DNA of 64,000 nucleotides from Duganella sp. CF517 (GCF_900110275.1 NZ_FODC01000001.1:248001-312000); one strand, 5' to 3'. Positions 27,570-37,284 are shown, numbered from the stretch's first letter. Numbers and translations are program-made. Notes: a model not told the origin generated them from the letters alone.

Positions 27570-30515
27570 GTGGCCCCCTCCATCGACCGGCGCCGCTTCA
27601 TCGCCTGCGCACTGGCCTCGGCGGCGCCGCGCATGTTCGCCCACCCCCTGCCGGCCACGCCCGCGTCGCCAGGCGCGCGCTCGCTGGCGGGACGCTGGCG
27701 CTTCGCGCTCGACCGCGAAGACGTCGGCGCCGGCGCGCGCTGGCATGCCGGCCCGCTGCCGGCGGCCGCCACCATCGCCCTGCCCGGCATCTTGCAAACC
27801 CAAGGTTACGGCAACGAGATCACGGCCGAGACGCCGTTCGTGGCCGCGCTGCCGCGCGACATGCGCTGGTACCTGCTGCCGCAGTACCAGGCCTACACCA
27901 AACCCGGCAACGTCCAGGTGCCATATCTGTCGCAACCGGTGCGTCACTACCTCGGCGTGGCATGGTACCAGCGCGAGATCGTGATTCCGCCGGCCTGGCA
28001 CGGCAAGCGCATCGCGCTGACGCTGGAGCGCCCGCGCTGGCACACCAGCGTCTACCTCGACGACAGACCGGTCGGCACCTGCCGTTCGCTGGTGGCGCCG
28101 CACGAATTCGAGCTGGGCCTGCTCGACGCCGGCCGCCATCGGCTGTCGGTGCGCATCGACAACCGCATGCAGCAGCCGGACTACCGCCCGGACGGCCACG
28201 CGGTGTCCGATGCCGAGGGCGCGACCTGGAACGGCATCGCCGGCCGCATCGAGCTGCGCGCCACCTCGCCGGTCTGGATCGCCGACGCCCAGGTCTACCC
28301 CGACCTGGCGGCGAATTCGGCGCGGGTACGGCTCGCCTTCGGCAACCTCGGCGGCCGCGACGGCAACGGCACCGTTTCGGCCGGCGGCGTCACGCTGCCG
28401 GTGCGGTGGACCGCGGACGGCGGCACGGCCACGCTCGAGGTGCCGCTGCCGCACGCCCGGCCCTGGTCGGAATTCACGCCCGAGCTGCAACACCTCACCG
28501 TGGCGCTGAGCGGGAGCGATGCCGCCGACCAGCGCCGGCTCAGCTTTGGCATGCGCGAGATCAAGACCGACGGCAACCGCATCCTGCTCAACGGCGACCA
28601 GTTTCACCTGCGCGCCACGCACGACGGCGGCGGCTTCCCGCTGACCGGTTTCCCCGCCATGGACGTGGCGACCTGGAAGCGCATCATCGGCATCTGCAAG
28701 GAATGGGGCTTGAACGGCATGCGCTTCCATTCGTGGTGCCCGCCGCAGGCGGCATTCGTCGCCGCAGACGAACTGGGCTTTTACATGCAGCCCGAATGCG
28801 GCATGTGGAACGCCTTCGACAGCGGCCACCGGATGCTGGACCTGCTCAACGACGAGACCGCGCGCTTGCTCAAAGCCTACGGCAACCATCCGTCGCTGGT
28901 GATGCTGGGCGCCAGCAACGAGCCGGCCGGCGCCTACCATACCGAACTGCCGCTGTGGGACGCCAAGTGGCGGGCGGCCGACCCGCGCCGCTTGTACTGC
29001 GACGGCCCCGGCCGCTGGCCGGCGCCGCCCGGCGGTCCCGGCACGCCGTTCGCCGCCGACTACCTGGTCACCGGCACCGGCGCGCGCGGCACCCCGGGCT
29101 GGATGGGCGCCGATTACGAGCAGGGCTTGAACAAACTCAGGCTCGGCACCGAGATCCCGTGCATCGCCCATGAAATCGGCCAGTATTGCGCCTACCCCGA
29201 CTTCGACGTGATCGCCAAGTTCAACGGCAAGCAACAGCGCTACGCCGCGTTTGCGGACGGCGTTCCGGCCGGCATGCAGCCATATATGCATCCGGGGAAT
29301 TACCTCATCATGCGCGACTCCGCGCGGGCGCACGGCCTGCTGGCGCGCAACCGCGAATTCGCCCAGGCCTCCGGCCGCTTCCAGGTGGCCTGCTACAAGG
29401 AAGAGATCGAAGCCAACCTGCGCACGCCGTCCTACTCCGGCTATCAATTACTGGAACTGCACGACTACCTGGGCCAGGGCGGCGCGCTGGTGGGCGTGCT
29501 CGACGCCTTCTGGGAAAGCAAGGGCTATGTGACGGCGCGGCAATTCCGCCAGTTCAGCGGCCCGACCGTGCCGCTGGCGCGCCTGGCGCGGCGCGTGTTC
29601 ACCACCGGCGACACGCTGGCGGCAGCGGTCGAGATGATGCATTTCGGACCGCAACCGATCGCCAAGGTCGCGCTGGGCTGGCGCATCGTCGATGAGGCCG
29701 GCCGCGCCTGGCTCTCGGGGAGCTTGCCGGTGCGCGATCTGCCGCGCGGTAAAAACATCGCGTTCGGCACGATCCACGCCGCCCTGTCGGCCTTACCGGC
29801 ACCGGCGGCATACCGGCTCGAAGTGGCGTACCCGGGGACCGAAATCGGCAACAGCTGGTCGCTGTGGGTCTATCCGCCGGCGCCGGCCAGCGCCGGGCCA
29901 GGCGCGCCGGACGGCGTGCTCGTGACGGCCTCGTGGGACGCGGCCAGGGAGGCCTTGTCGGCCGGCGGCAAGGTCTTGCTGTTGTCGGGCCAACCCGGGG
30001 CGCCGGCGCCGGAACTGGCGCTGAGCCGCACGCCGATCTTCTGGAACCGCTTGATGAACCCGAAGCGTACCTGGATGCTGGGCCTGTGGATCGACGCCCG
30101 CCACGCGGCGCTCAAGGGCTATCCGAGCGCGGCCCATTGCGACTGGCAATGGGTCAGCTTGCTGGGCGATACGACGGCGATGAACATCGAGACGCTGCCG
30201 GCGGCCCTGGCGCCCATCGTGCTGCCGATCGACGACTGGAACCGCAACCTGCGCCTGGCGATGCTGTTCGAATGCCAGGCCGGCCCGGGCCGGCTGGTGG
30301 TCAGCGCCTTCGACCTGTCCGACCAGGCGGTCGCCCGCGACGCCGGCGCCGGCGCGCTGCGCGACTCGCTGCTGGCCCATCTGGCCAGCCCGGCTGGGAC
30401 GCCCGCCGCCAGCATCGCGCTGGCCGCGCTGGAGGCGTGGATGGCGGCACGCCACCGCGCGCCGCCGATGGTGCTCAGCCCGCCGGCCAGCGGCGACGTA
30501 GCCGACCCGGGCTGA
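27570..30515 (+). CDS. GH2-family glycoside hydrolase with Tat signal
   Basis: 981 residues from a GTG three bases after the previous stop, thus in the same operon. DRRRF at residues 6-10 followed by a hydrophobic stretch is a twin-arginine export signal. The jelly-roll and Ig domains (GRWRFALD, VAWYQREIVIP, HTSVYLDDRPVG, GATWNGIAGRIELRA) precede a barrel with acid/base Glu451 in GASNEPAG and nucleophile Glu535 in AHEIGQYC. The long C-terminal extension (about 640-981) contains beta-sandwich segments. It is the larger GH2 type seen in rhamnogalacturonan and hemicellulose loci. The substrate is unknown. A Tat enzyme beside a Sec GH2 enzyme suggests two steps on the same oligosaccharide. Confidence 0.85.
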   Translation: MAPSIDRRRFIACALASAAPRMFAHPLPATPASPGARSLAGRWRFALDREDVGAGARWHAGPLPAAATIALPGILQTQGYGNEITAETPFVAALPRDMRWYLLPQYQAYTKPGNVQVPYLSQPVRHYLGVAWYQREIVIPPAWHGKRIALTLERPRWHTSVYLDDRPVGTCRSLVAPHEFELGLLDAGRHRLSVRIDNRMQQPDYRPDGHAVSDAEGATWNGIAGRIELRATSPVWIADAQVYPDLAANSARVRLAFGNLGGRDGNGTVSAGGVTLPVRWTADGGTATLEVPLPHARPWSEFTPELQHLTVALSGSDAADQRRLSFGMREIKTDGNRILLNGDQFHLRATHDGGGFPLTGFPAMDVATWKRIIGICKEWGLNGMRFHSWCPPQAAFVAADELGFYMQPECGMWNAFDSGHRMLDLLNDETARLLKAYGNHPSLVMLGASNEPAGAYHTELPLWDAKWRAADPRRLYCDGPGRWPAPPGGPGTPFAADYLVTGTGARGTPGWMGADYEQGLNKLRLGTEIPCIAHEIGQYCAYPDFDVIAKFNGKQQRYAAFADGVPAGMQPYMHPGNYLIMRDSARAHGLLARNREFAQASGRFQVACYKEEIEANLRTPSYSGYQLLELHDYLGQGGALVGVLDAFWESKGYVTARQFRQFSGPTVPLARLARRVFTTGDTLAAAVEMMHFGPQPIAKVALGWRIVDEAGRAWLSGSLPVRDLPRGKNIAFGTIHAALSALPAPAAYRLEVAYPGTEIGNSWSLWVYPPAPASAGPGAPDGVLVTASWDAAREALSAGGKVLLLSGQPGAPAPELALSRTPIFWNRLMNPKRTWMLGLWIDARHAALKGYPSAAHCDWQWVSLLGDTTAMNIETLPAALAPIVLPIDDWNRNLRLAMLFECQAGPGRLVVSAFDLSDQAVARDAGAGALRDSLLAHLASPAGTPAASIALAALEAWMAARHRAPPMVLSPPASGDVADPG

Positions 30516-30622
30516 GCGTGACCGTCCCCAGTCGCCGCGCCGGCCGGCGTGGCGCAACCAGGTTTGCGCGGTGGTCCGGACCGCACTCCCCCCATCCCGA
30601 CTCCGGACCAACGGCAAAAAGC

Positions 30623-30651
30623 GGCCCGCCATGTGGAGACATTGGCGGGCC
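30623..30651. terminator. GC-rich hairpin after the GH2 genes
   Basis: GGCCCGCCA / TGGCGGGCC is a perfect 9-bp stem around an 11-base loop. There is no U-tract on the plus side, but AAAAA precedes it, giving U5 on the minus strand. It probably ends or stabilises the GH2 transcript. Nothing else was recognised in the 187-base gap. Confidence 0.45.
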
Positions 30652-30702
30652 ATCGTCACCGCGCCAGCCTTGGCGCGGCAACTTTTTCCTAATGGTGTAT
30701 CG

Positions 30703-32494
30703 ATGACTACAATAAAATCAGTCGCATCATGACTGCTGCTGGCCTGGGCCGCCCACGCGGGCCGCGCCGGCGCCGTCGTCACTTCGCCCGGCAAGCAAGT
30801 CGAGTATCTCGACCGCGGCGTGGTGGCCATGCTCAATGGCGCAGGCAAGCCGTTCATCAGTTGGCGCGTGTTGGCCAGCGATCCGGCCGGCGTCACCTTC
30901 AACCTCTACCGGGGCGGCTCGAAACTCAATAGCAGTCCCCTGTCCGTGACCAACTGGACCGATAGCGGCGGCAGCGCCAGCAGCGCGTACTCGGTGCGAC
31001 CGGTGGTCAACGGTGTCGAACTTGCCGCCGCCAACGCCGGCACCGTCTGGTCCGCAATCGAAGACCGTTGCGGTGCAAAAGCCGACCGGCGGCACCACCC
31101 CGGACGACCTGGCCTACACCTACGAGATCAGCGACGGTTCCGCGGTCGACCTCGATGGCGACGGCGTCTACGAGATCGTGTTCATCTGGGCGCCCACCAA
31201 CGCCAACGATAACAGCATCGACGGCTACACCGGCAACACCTACATCGATGCCGTCAAGCTCGATGGCACCCGCATGTGGCGTATCGACCTGGGCAAGAAC
31301 ACCCGCGCCGGCGCCCATTACAGCCCGTTTGTCGCATACGACCTCGACGGCGACGGCCAGCGAGAACTCATGGTCAAGACCGCCGATGGCACCGTCGACG
31401 GCGTCGGCGTGACCATCGGGTCGGCCGCGGCCGACTACCGCAACGCGGCGGGACGCATCCTCACCGGGCCGGAATACCTGACCGTGTTCAACGGCCTGAC
31501 CGGCGCGGCGATGAAGACCGTCAACTACTTGCCGGCACGGGGCACGGTGGCCGCCTGGGGCGACAGCTACGGCAACCGGGTCGACCGTTTCCTGGCCGGC
31601 GTGGCCAACCTGGACGGCGCGCGGCCGAGCGCGGTGTTCTCGCGCGGCTACCACACGCGCGCCGTGATCGCCGCCTGGGACTGGCGCGACGGCGCCCTCA
31701 CCAGCCGTTGGGTGTTCGACAGCGACGTCGCCGGCGGCGCCGCCGCCGGCCAGGGCGCGCACTGGTTTTCCGTGGCCGACGTCGACGGCGACGGCAAGGA
31801 CGACATCATCTACGGCGCCGCCACCATCTCCAGCTATGGCACGCTGATCTATAGCACCGGCCTGTGCCACGGCGATGCGCTGCACGTCGGCAAGTTCAAT
31901 CCCGACCTGGCGGGCCAGCAAGTATTCATGGTGCACGAGGATCCCGGTTGCTACGGTAGCAAGGGCATGGAAATGCACGACGCCGCCACCGGCGCGATCT
32001 TGTGGAGCACCAGCGGCGAAGGACTCGATGTCGGCCGCGGCACCTGCATGGACATCGATCCCGCCTACGCCGGCGAGGAGTGCTGGAGCACGGTGGGCGG
32101 CGTGCGCAGCGCCACCGGCGTGCTGATCGCCAATGTGCAGCCCATCGTCGGCGGCGGCGCGGTGGCGCAGGCGGCCAAGGCCGGCTATCACGGCACCGGC
32201 TACCTGAACTTCCCGCCCAGCGGCGGCAGCGCCGAGCTCAAGCGAATCAACGGCGGCGCCGGCGGCGCCAGGACGCTCACCATCCGCTACGCCAACGGCG
32301 AGGCCGCCGCGCTGACTGACGTGTTGCGGGTGAACGGCACGGCCTACACCATGACCTTCCCCAGCACCGGCGGCTGAACCAGCAGGGCCACGACGACGCG
32401 CACCGTCAACCTCGCCGCCGGCCAGGACAACACGCTGCGCTTTGAATCGAACGGCCAGGACCTGGCGTTCATAGACGAAGTCACGGTGCCGTAG
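30703..32494 (+). pseudogene. PL11 rhamnogalacturonan lyase with C-terminal CBM35, inactivated
   Basis: The reading is MTTIKSVAS, stop TGA (30730-30732), then LLLAWAAHAGRAGAVV and the PL11 start (VEYLDRGVVAMLNGAGKPFISWRVL). A frameshift near 31054 separates GTVWS from QSKTVAVQKP. The PL11 core continues (DGSAVDLDGDGVYEIVF, TGNTYIDAVKLDGTRMWRIDLG, GGRGT-type DVGRGTCMDIDP) but after ECWSTVGG...ANVQP it jumps directly to a CBM35 (IVGGGAVAQAAKAGYHGTGYLNFP) near 32143, so the C-terminal part of the lyase propeller is missing. A second in-frame TGA (32375-32377) replaces the conserved Trp of the CBM35 motif STGGW. Four lesions make this a clear pseudogene; sequence similarity remains high, so decay is recent. 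Confidence 0.88.
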
Positions 32495-32648
32495 AGGCCG
32501 GCGCCCCGGGGCGCTGGATCTGGGCGCCGTGCACATGACGTGGCGCCTCGGTGACGGTGCTGTGCGGCGGCGGCGCCTCGAATCCCGGCCCGTTGCGGCT
32601 TTTACGCTACAATCGCCGGCACTTTGAACAACGTTTCCGGCGACACCG

Positions 32649-33416
32649 ATGGCATACCAGGATAAAAAAGAAGATGTGCCAGATGGCTTGGAGGACGCGC
32701 TGGGCGAACCGGACCGCAACATGACGCGGCGCATCGTCGACAGTCTGGGGCTGGCCATCGTCACCGAACAATTTTCGCTGTCGGCGCCGTTTCCGGTCGA
32801 GGCGGAATTGTGCAAACAGTTCGGCGCCAGCAGGACCATCGTGCGCGAAGCGGTCAAGATGCTGACCGCCAAGGGATTGCTCAAATCGCGCCGGCGGGCG
32901 GGCACCTCGGTCGAGCCGGAACACAGTTGGAATTTGCTCGATCCGGACATCCTGCGCTGGATGCTCGAGCGCAAATTCTCGCTCGACTTGCTGATCGATT
33001 TCACGGAAGTGCGCATGGCCATCGAGCCGCGCGCCGCCGGCCTGGCCGCGCATAGCGCGTCCGGGCCGCAGCGGCGCGCCATCGTGTTGGCCACGGAACG
33101 CATGTTCGCCGCCGAACGCGGCGAGGATGACGGCCTGGAGGCGGACATCGCATTTCATACGGCCGTGCTGGCGGCAAGCAATAACCGCTTCATCCGCCAG
33201 TTCCGCGACCTGACCGAGGCCACGCTGCGCTTCAGCATACGCCGCACCAACGAATACGCCGGCGTCACCCGCGCCTCCGCCCGCGGCCACGCGCTGGTGC
33301 AGGAAGCCATCATCAAGGGCGACCCGGCGCTGGCGCGCCAGTTGATGACCGAGCTGCTGCAAGGCGCGCTCGATTTGCTGCTGGCCGCCGCCGACCAGGC
33401 ACCGCGCCACAGATAA
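32649..33416 (+). CDS. GntR-family regulator, FadR subfamily
   Basis: 255-residue DNA-binding protein. The winged helix-turn-helix is at about residues 25-90 (FPVEAELCKQFGASRTIVREAVKMLTAKGLLKSRRRAGTSV). The FCD domain follows (LDLLIDFTEVRMAIEPRAAGLAA, EADIAFHTAVLAASNNRFI, HALVQEAIIKGDPALARQLM) with the Asp/His residues that bind a metal-coordinated acid ligand. It is flanked by the lyase pseudogene and a TonB receptor. It is a good candidate to act at the inverted repeat at 33775-33806. Its original partner, the lyase, has decayed. Confidence 0.92.
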   Translation: MAYQDKKEDVPDGLEDALGEPDRNMTRRIVDSLGLAIVTEQFSLSAPFPVEAELCKQFGASRTIVREAVKMLTAKGLLKSRRRAGTSVEPEHSWNLLDPDILRWMLERKFSLDLLIDFTEVRMAIEPRAAGLAAHSASGPQRRAIVLATERMFAAERGEDDGLEADIAFHTAVLAASNNRFIRQFRDLTEATLRFSIRRTNEYAGVTRASARGHALVQEAIIKGDPALARQLMTELLQGALDLLLAAADQAPRHR

Positions 33417-33737
33417 CCCGCCGCGTCGGCGCCTGCCGGTACCCGATTACGCTACGCGATCATAACCCTCCCAGGGAGGTCCACCCATGCCGCATGCGGC
33501 CGCTCATATGCAAAATGAGTATGGGTCGGCAAATGGCGGCCGCCCGCGCCGTCGGCGCGGTGGTGCGCGCGGGGCACCGCCAAATCAAAGCGCCTTAAGT
33601 ACTACAAATGAAACGCCATTTTTCCCCACTCAAAATCCCCCTTTGCGGAGCCGCCCAAAGCGCGCCTTTAACCCCAAGGGAATAGGCGATTTTCCGTGTT
33701 TTTCGCGGTTGTGAAAGGGCCACAGCCGCAAAAATTC
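33417..33737. other. Intergenic stretch without a gene
   Basis: About 320 bases between the regulator and the promoter of the next receptor. It contains a perfect 12-bp palindrome GCCGCATGCGGC (33489-33500) and a short CTCAT-N7-ATGAG repeat just after. The composition then changes from GC-rich to distinctly AT-rich. No reading frame with a credible start, codon bias or domain was seen. Confidence 0.6.
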
Positions 33738-33766
33738 TTGCGCAGTTGATTTCATATAAATACTAT
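33738..33766 (+). promoter_or_regulatory. Candidate sigma-70 promoter of the fifth receptor
   Basis: TTGCGC (33738-33743), 17 bases, TACTAT (33761-33766), in an AT-rich island. The predicted start point falls at about 33773, immediately before the inverted repeat. The match to consensus is moderate. Confidence 0.45.
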
Positions 33767-33774
33767 ATATACCG

Positions 33775-33806
33775 ATCGATAACAGTCATCACCAGTTGTT
33801 ATCGAT
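33775..33806. promoter_or_regulatory. Perfect 10-bp inverted repeat, candidate operator
   Basis: ATCGATAACA-N12-TGTTATCGAT. The arms are perfect and their centres are 22 bp (two helical turns) apart, as for a dimeric repressor. The repeat lies right at the predicted transcription start, about 100 bases before the receptor start. The adjacent FadR-type regulator is the obvious candidate binder, though another regulator cannot be excluded. Confidence 0.6.
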
Positions 33807-33908
33807 GGACAGCACACGCAATGGTCTCGACAGCAAGACCAGGAAACAAGACTAACCGCACCCGGCCAGAGAGCGACTTCCGCCGGCGTGCACAACGGAG
33901 GAAACAAC

Positions 33909-36875
33909 GTGGAACAAACATCCAAGCTCTGCCTGCTCGGCGGCAGCGCACTCACCATCTTCGCCACCAGCGTCTGCGCCCAGGCCCAAACCACCGAGGT
34001 CCAGCAGGCCGCGTCGGCGCCGGCCGCCGCGCAAGAAGCGCCCGCGACACCGGAGAAAGAAGCCGAAAGCAAGGTCGTGGTCGTGACCGGTTCACGCATC
34101 CGCACCACCAATCTCGAGCCGACCCCGACCACCGTCATCACGGCCGAAAAGCTCAACGCGACCACCGCCAGCAGCATTCCCGACGCGCTGATGAAGCTGC
34201 CGGCGTTCGCCACCAGCCTATCGTCGCCAAACAGCTCGATCGCCTCCAATGGCGCCGGCTTCGGCCAGCCGGGCAACTTCCTCGACCTGCGCGGCCTCGG
34301 CACCAACCGTACGCTGATCCTGCAGGACGGCAAGCGCGTGCCGGCCACGGCGTTCGACGGTAAGGTCGACACCAACCTGCTGCCGCAGCTGTTGCTCAAG
34401 CGCGTGGACGTGGTCACCGGCGGCGTGTCGTCGGTGTACGGCTCGGACGCGGTCTCCGGCGTGGTCAACTTCATCACCGACAACAAGTTCATCGGCGTCA
34501 AGGGCGTGCTGCAGGGCGGCACCTCGAAATACCGCGACGGCAATTCGGCCAAGGGCGGCCTGGCCTTCGGCACCGAAGTCGGCGACCGCGGCCACTTCGA
34601 AGGCAGCGTCGAATTCTACGAACGCGCCGCCGTCACCGATACCGCCTCGCGCGCATTCGGCCGCGCCGGCGCCGTGGTGCTCGGCAGCGGCACCGCGTCC
34701 AACCCGTACACGACCGGTTACAACATCCGGCAAAACAACCTCTCGTCCGGCGGCCTCGTCACCACCGGTCCGTTCGCCGGCCAGCGCTTCCAGAGCGACG
34801 GTTCGCTGGCGCCGTTCGTTTCCGGCACCCCGACCGTCACCAACAACCTGGCCATCGGCGGCGACGGCAGCTCGGCCGAGCACCAGTACCTGTTGTTCAA
34901 GCACCGCACCGCGCAGGGCTTCGCCCGCTTCGACTACGACCTGACCGGCAACACGCACTTCTTCGTGCAGGGCCGAACGGCGCAAAACAGCGACTTCGGC
35001 GCCAACCAGATCTACACCAACGTCTCGAACGCCAGCGCGGCCAACCCGACCGCCGCTGGCGGCAGCTATCCGCTGTGGATCTACAACGACAACGCTTTCC
35101 TGACCGCCGCCCAGCGCGCCACCCTGAACGGCGCCGGCAGCTTCGCGCTGAACCGCATGGACAACGACCTGATGCGCAAGCTGACGTTCAACCAGAAGCT
35201 CAAGTCGAGCGCCGCCACGGCCGGCCTGAACGGCGATGTCGGCTACGGCGACTTGCAGTGGGATGCCCACGTCACGCGCGGCAGCAATACCAACAGCTAC
35301 ACCACACTCAACAACGTCAACACGGCCAAGTTCTACGCCGCCACCGATGCCGTGATCGACCCGGCGACCGGCAGCGCCGTATGCCGCGTGGCCCTGACCG
35401 CGCCCGGCGCCTACCCCGGCTGCGCGCCGCTCAACCTGCTCGGCGCGGGCCGCGGCAGCGCGGCGGCGATCGACTACGTGCTGGACGACACCTCGTACCG
35501 CGCCACCAACACCACCACCGACGCCGCCGTCGACTTCAACGGCACCGTGGTCGAAGGCTGGGCCGGTCCGATCAAGTTCGCCGCCGGTCTGGAATTCCGA
35601 CACGAAACGCTAGGCATGTCGCCCAGCGTCGGCAGCAATGTGTTCAACCCACAAAACCTGCGGCTCGGCCCGAACGGCGGCGCCACCAGCGGCAGCTATC
35701 CGGCCAGCAACCTGGCGTACTTCAAAGAGGTCCCGTCGTCGGCCGACGGCGAGTCGCACGTGCTCGAGAAAAACGTCGAGTTCACCGTGCCGGTGCTCAG
35801 CGCCGTGCCGTTCGCCAAGGAACTGACGCTCAACAGCGCCTACCGCCGGGCCGATTACCGGGTCCAGGGCAATGACGCCCCGTCCAACAAGTTCGCCTCC
35901 AAGACCTGGAAGCTGGGCGGGGACTGGGCCATCGTCGATGGCTTCCGCGTGCGCGCCACCAAGTCGCGCGATTTCCGTGCGCCGACCTTGTGGGAACTGT
36001 ACCAAAAGCAGTTCGTCTCCGCCTCTGGCGTCACCGACATCCTCACCAGCACGGCCGGCACGGTCAACAGCGTCAGCGGTGGCAATCCGAATCTGAAGCC
36101 GGAAGTGGCCGATGGCTACACTGTCGGCTTCGTGTTCCAGCCCAAGCAAATCAAGAGCCTGAGCTTCGCGTTCGACACCTTCCACATCAAGGTCAAGGAC
36201 GCGATCGGCACCGTGTTTGGCCTCGATGCGAACGCGCAACGCCTGTGTCTGGAATCGGGCGGCAATTCGCCGTATTGCGCAGCTTTGGTGCGCCCGATCT
36301 CGTACAACAACACGACGCCGGCGAACTTCCCGACCCTGGTCTACAACACGCTGCAAAACACCGGTGTGGCCAAGTCGCGCGGTTTCGACGCCGAGGTGAA
36401 CTATCTGCTCGGCCTCGGCCAGTACGGCGACGTGGCGCTGCGCACCCTATGGTCGCACCAGTCGGAACTATCAGCGATTACGATACCCAACCTGGCCGCC
36501 ACCAACAACGCCGGTTCGATCGACGCCCCGGCCAACAAGGTCAACCTGTCGGCGACATATCGCAAGGACCGCGTCACCATCGACCTGCTGCAGCGCTTCA
36601 TTTCATCGTCGAACATCACCAACGTGGCCAACGTGGTGTGGGCTCAGCCGAAGGTCTCTGCCTACAAGCAGACCGACATCAACTTCGCCTACGACCTGAA
36701 GATGGATCATGGCGCGATGACCGCTTTCCTGAACGTGAGCAACCTGTTCAACACGGCGGGCGACCTGCAACAGCACCCCGGCTATTCCGGTTCGCCGGGC
36801 CTGAAATATCCGTCGCTGCCGTATGCGGATATCATCGGCCGCTACTTCACCGCCGGTGTGCGCTTCAAGTACTGA
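33909..36875 (+). CDS. TonB-dependent receptor (regulator-linked)
   Basis: 988 residues from GTG 33909, chosen because GGAGG lies seven bases upstream (an in-frame GTG at 33888 lacks one). The signal peptide ends at SVCAQAQ. The plug reads VVVVTGSRIRTTNLEPTPTTVITAEKL, LRGLGTNRTLILQDGKRVPATAF and VDVVTGGVSSVYGSDAVSGVVNFIT, the latter typical of the SRI-type receptors. The barrel ends RFKY with a terminal aromatic. It is a different subfamily from the other four receptors and lacks STN. Regulation by the upstream FadR-type protein through the inverted repeat is likely. The substrate may be pectin-derived, given the neighbouring lyase remnant. Confidence 0.92.
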   Translation: MEQTSKLCLLGGSALTIFATSVCAQAQTTEVQQAASAPAAAQEAPATPEKEAESKVVVVTGSRIRTTNLEPTPTTVITAEKLNATTASSIPDALMKLPAFATSLSSPNSSIASNGAGFGQPGNFLDLRGLGTNRTLILQDGKRVPATAFDGKVDTNLLPQLLLKRVDVVTGGVSSVYGSDAVSGVVNFITDNKFIGVKGVLQGGTSKYRDGNSAKGGLAFGTEVGDRGHFEGSVEFYERAAVTDTASRAFGRAGAVVLGSGTASNPYTTGYNIRQNNLSSGGLVTTGPFAGQRFQSDGSLAPFVSGTPTVTNNLAIGGDGSSAEHQYLLFKHRTAQGFARFDYDLTGNTHFFVQGRTAQNSDFGANQIYTNVSNASAANPTAAGGSYPLWIYNDNAFLTAAQRATLNGAGSFALNRMDNDLMRKLTFNQKLKSSAATAGLNGDVGYGDLQWDAHVTRGSNTNSYTTLNNVNTAKFYAATDAVIDPATGSAVCRVALTAPGAYPGCAPLNLLGAGRGSAAAIDYVLDDTSYRATNTTTDAAVDFNGTVVEGWAGPIKFAAGLEFRHETLGMSPSVGSNVFNPQNLRLGPNGGATSGSYPASNLAYFKEVPSSADGESHVLEKNVEFTVPVLSAVPFAKELTLNSAYRRADYRVQGNDAPSNKFASKTWKLGGDWAIVDGFRVRATKSRDFRAPTLWELYQKQFVSASGVTDILTSTAGTVNSVSGGNPNLKPEVADGYTVGFVFQPKQIKSLSFAFDTFHIKVKDAIGTVFGLDANAQRLCLESGGNSPYCAALVRPISYNNTTPANFPTLVYNTLQNTGVAKSRGFDAEVNYLLGLGQYGDVALRTLWSHQSELSAITIPNLAATNNAGSIDAPANKVNLSATYRKDRVTIDLLQRFISSSNITNVANVVWAQPKVSAYKQTDINFAYDLKMDHGAMTAFLNVSNLFNTAGDLQQHPGYSGSPGLKYPSLPYADIIGRYFTAGVRFKY

Positions 36876-36895
36876 GCCTTCACGCCTGCCCGGGA

Positions 36896-36919
36896 CAAAA
36901 AAACCCGCCTGTAGAGGCG
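36896..36919 (-). terminator. Short hairpin with minus-strand U-tract
   Basis: CGCCT-GTAG-AGGCG preceded by eight A on the plus strand, so on the minus strand the hairpin is followed by U8. It would end leftward transcripts from the epimerase direction. The stem is only 5 bp. Confidence 0.4.
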
Positions 36920-37072
36920 AGCCGAATAGTGCAAAAGACACTAAGGGACGCACAGCAAAGCCGTGCATCCACATGATAGGTCTTGCGCCATCGCCGAGCT
37001 ATGCCAAACGGCGCTAGAGCCAGTTTGATTTGGTATAGGCGCCGGCGCCGGGCCCAGGTCGCATCGACACGA

Positions 37073-37273
37073 TCACGAGCGCACCGAGTCGTAACGGCTG
37101 GCCACCTTGAGCGCACCGTCGAAGCCGATGCCGAGCCTGGATGCTTGCACCTCGCGCCAGGTGGTTTCATTCCTGGCGACGTTCCGGGGCGCGCAGAAAA
37201 AGACGACGTCGTTCTCGCGCTTGCATTCGGCCTCCGGGGCGGCACGCGCGCCCGGGAGGCGCGACCGATGCAG
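37073..37273 (-). pseudogene. Coding-like fragment without a start, downstream of the epimerase
   Basis: A minus-strand frame of 66 codons runs from just after a TGA to a TGA at 37073-37075. It has the G/C-rich third positions of real genes here: EAECKRENDVVFFCAPRN, then TTWREVQASRLGIGFDGALK and a tail ending YDSVRS. There is no ATG, GTG or TTG at its beginning, so it looks like the surviving C-terminal end of a lost gene. I do not recognise the family. The rest of the 409-base gap (36876-37284) shows nothing convincing apart from the small hairpin. Confidence 0.35.
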
Positions 37274-37284
37274 TCAGGCGCCGC

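Noticed and set aside
30730..32377. TGA codons of the PL11 gene as selenocysteine or read-through sites
   Set aside because: No SECIS-like hairpin was seen, one TGA lies in a signal peptide, and the same gene also has a frameshift and an internal deletion, so ordinary decay explains it.
33487..33714. 75-codon plus-strand ORF in the gap before the fifth receptor
   Set aside because: Arg/Pro/Gly-rich, no ribosome-binding site, spans a change in composition and matches no family.
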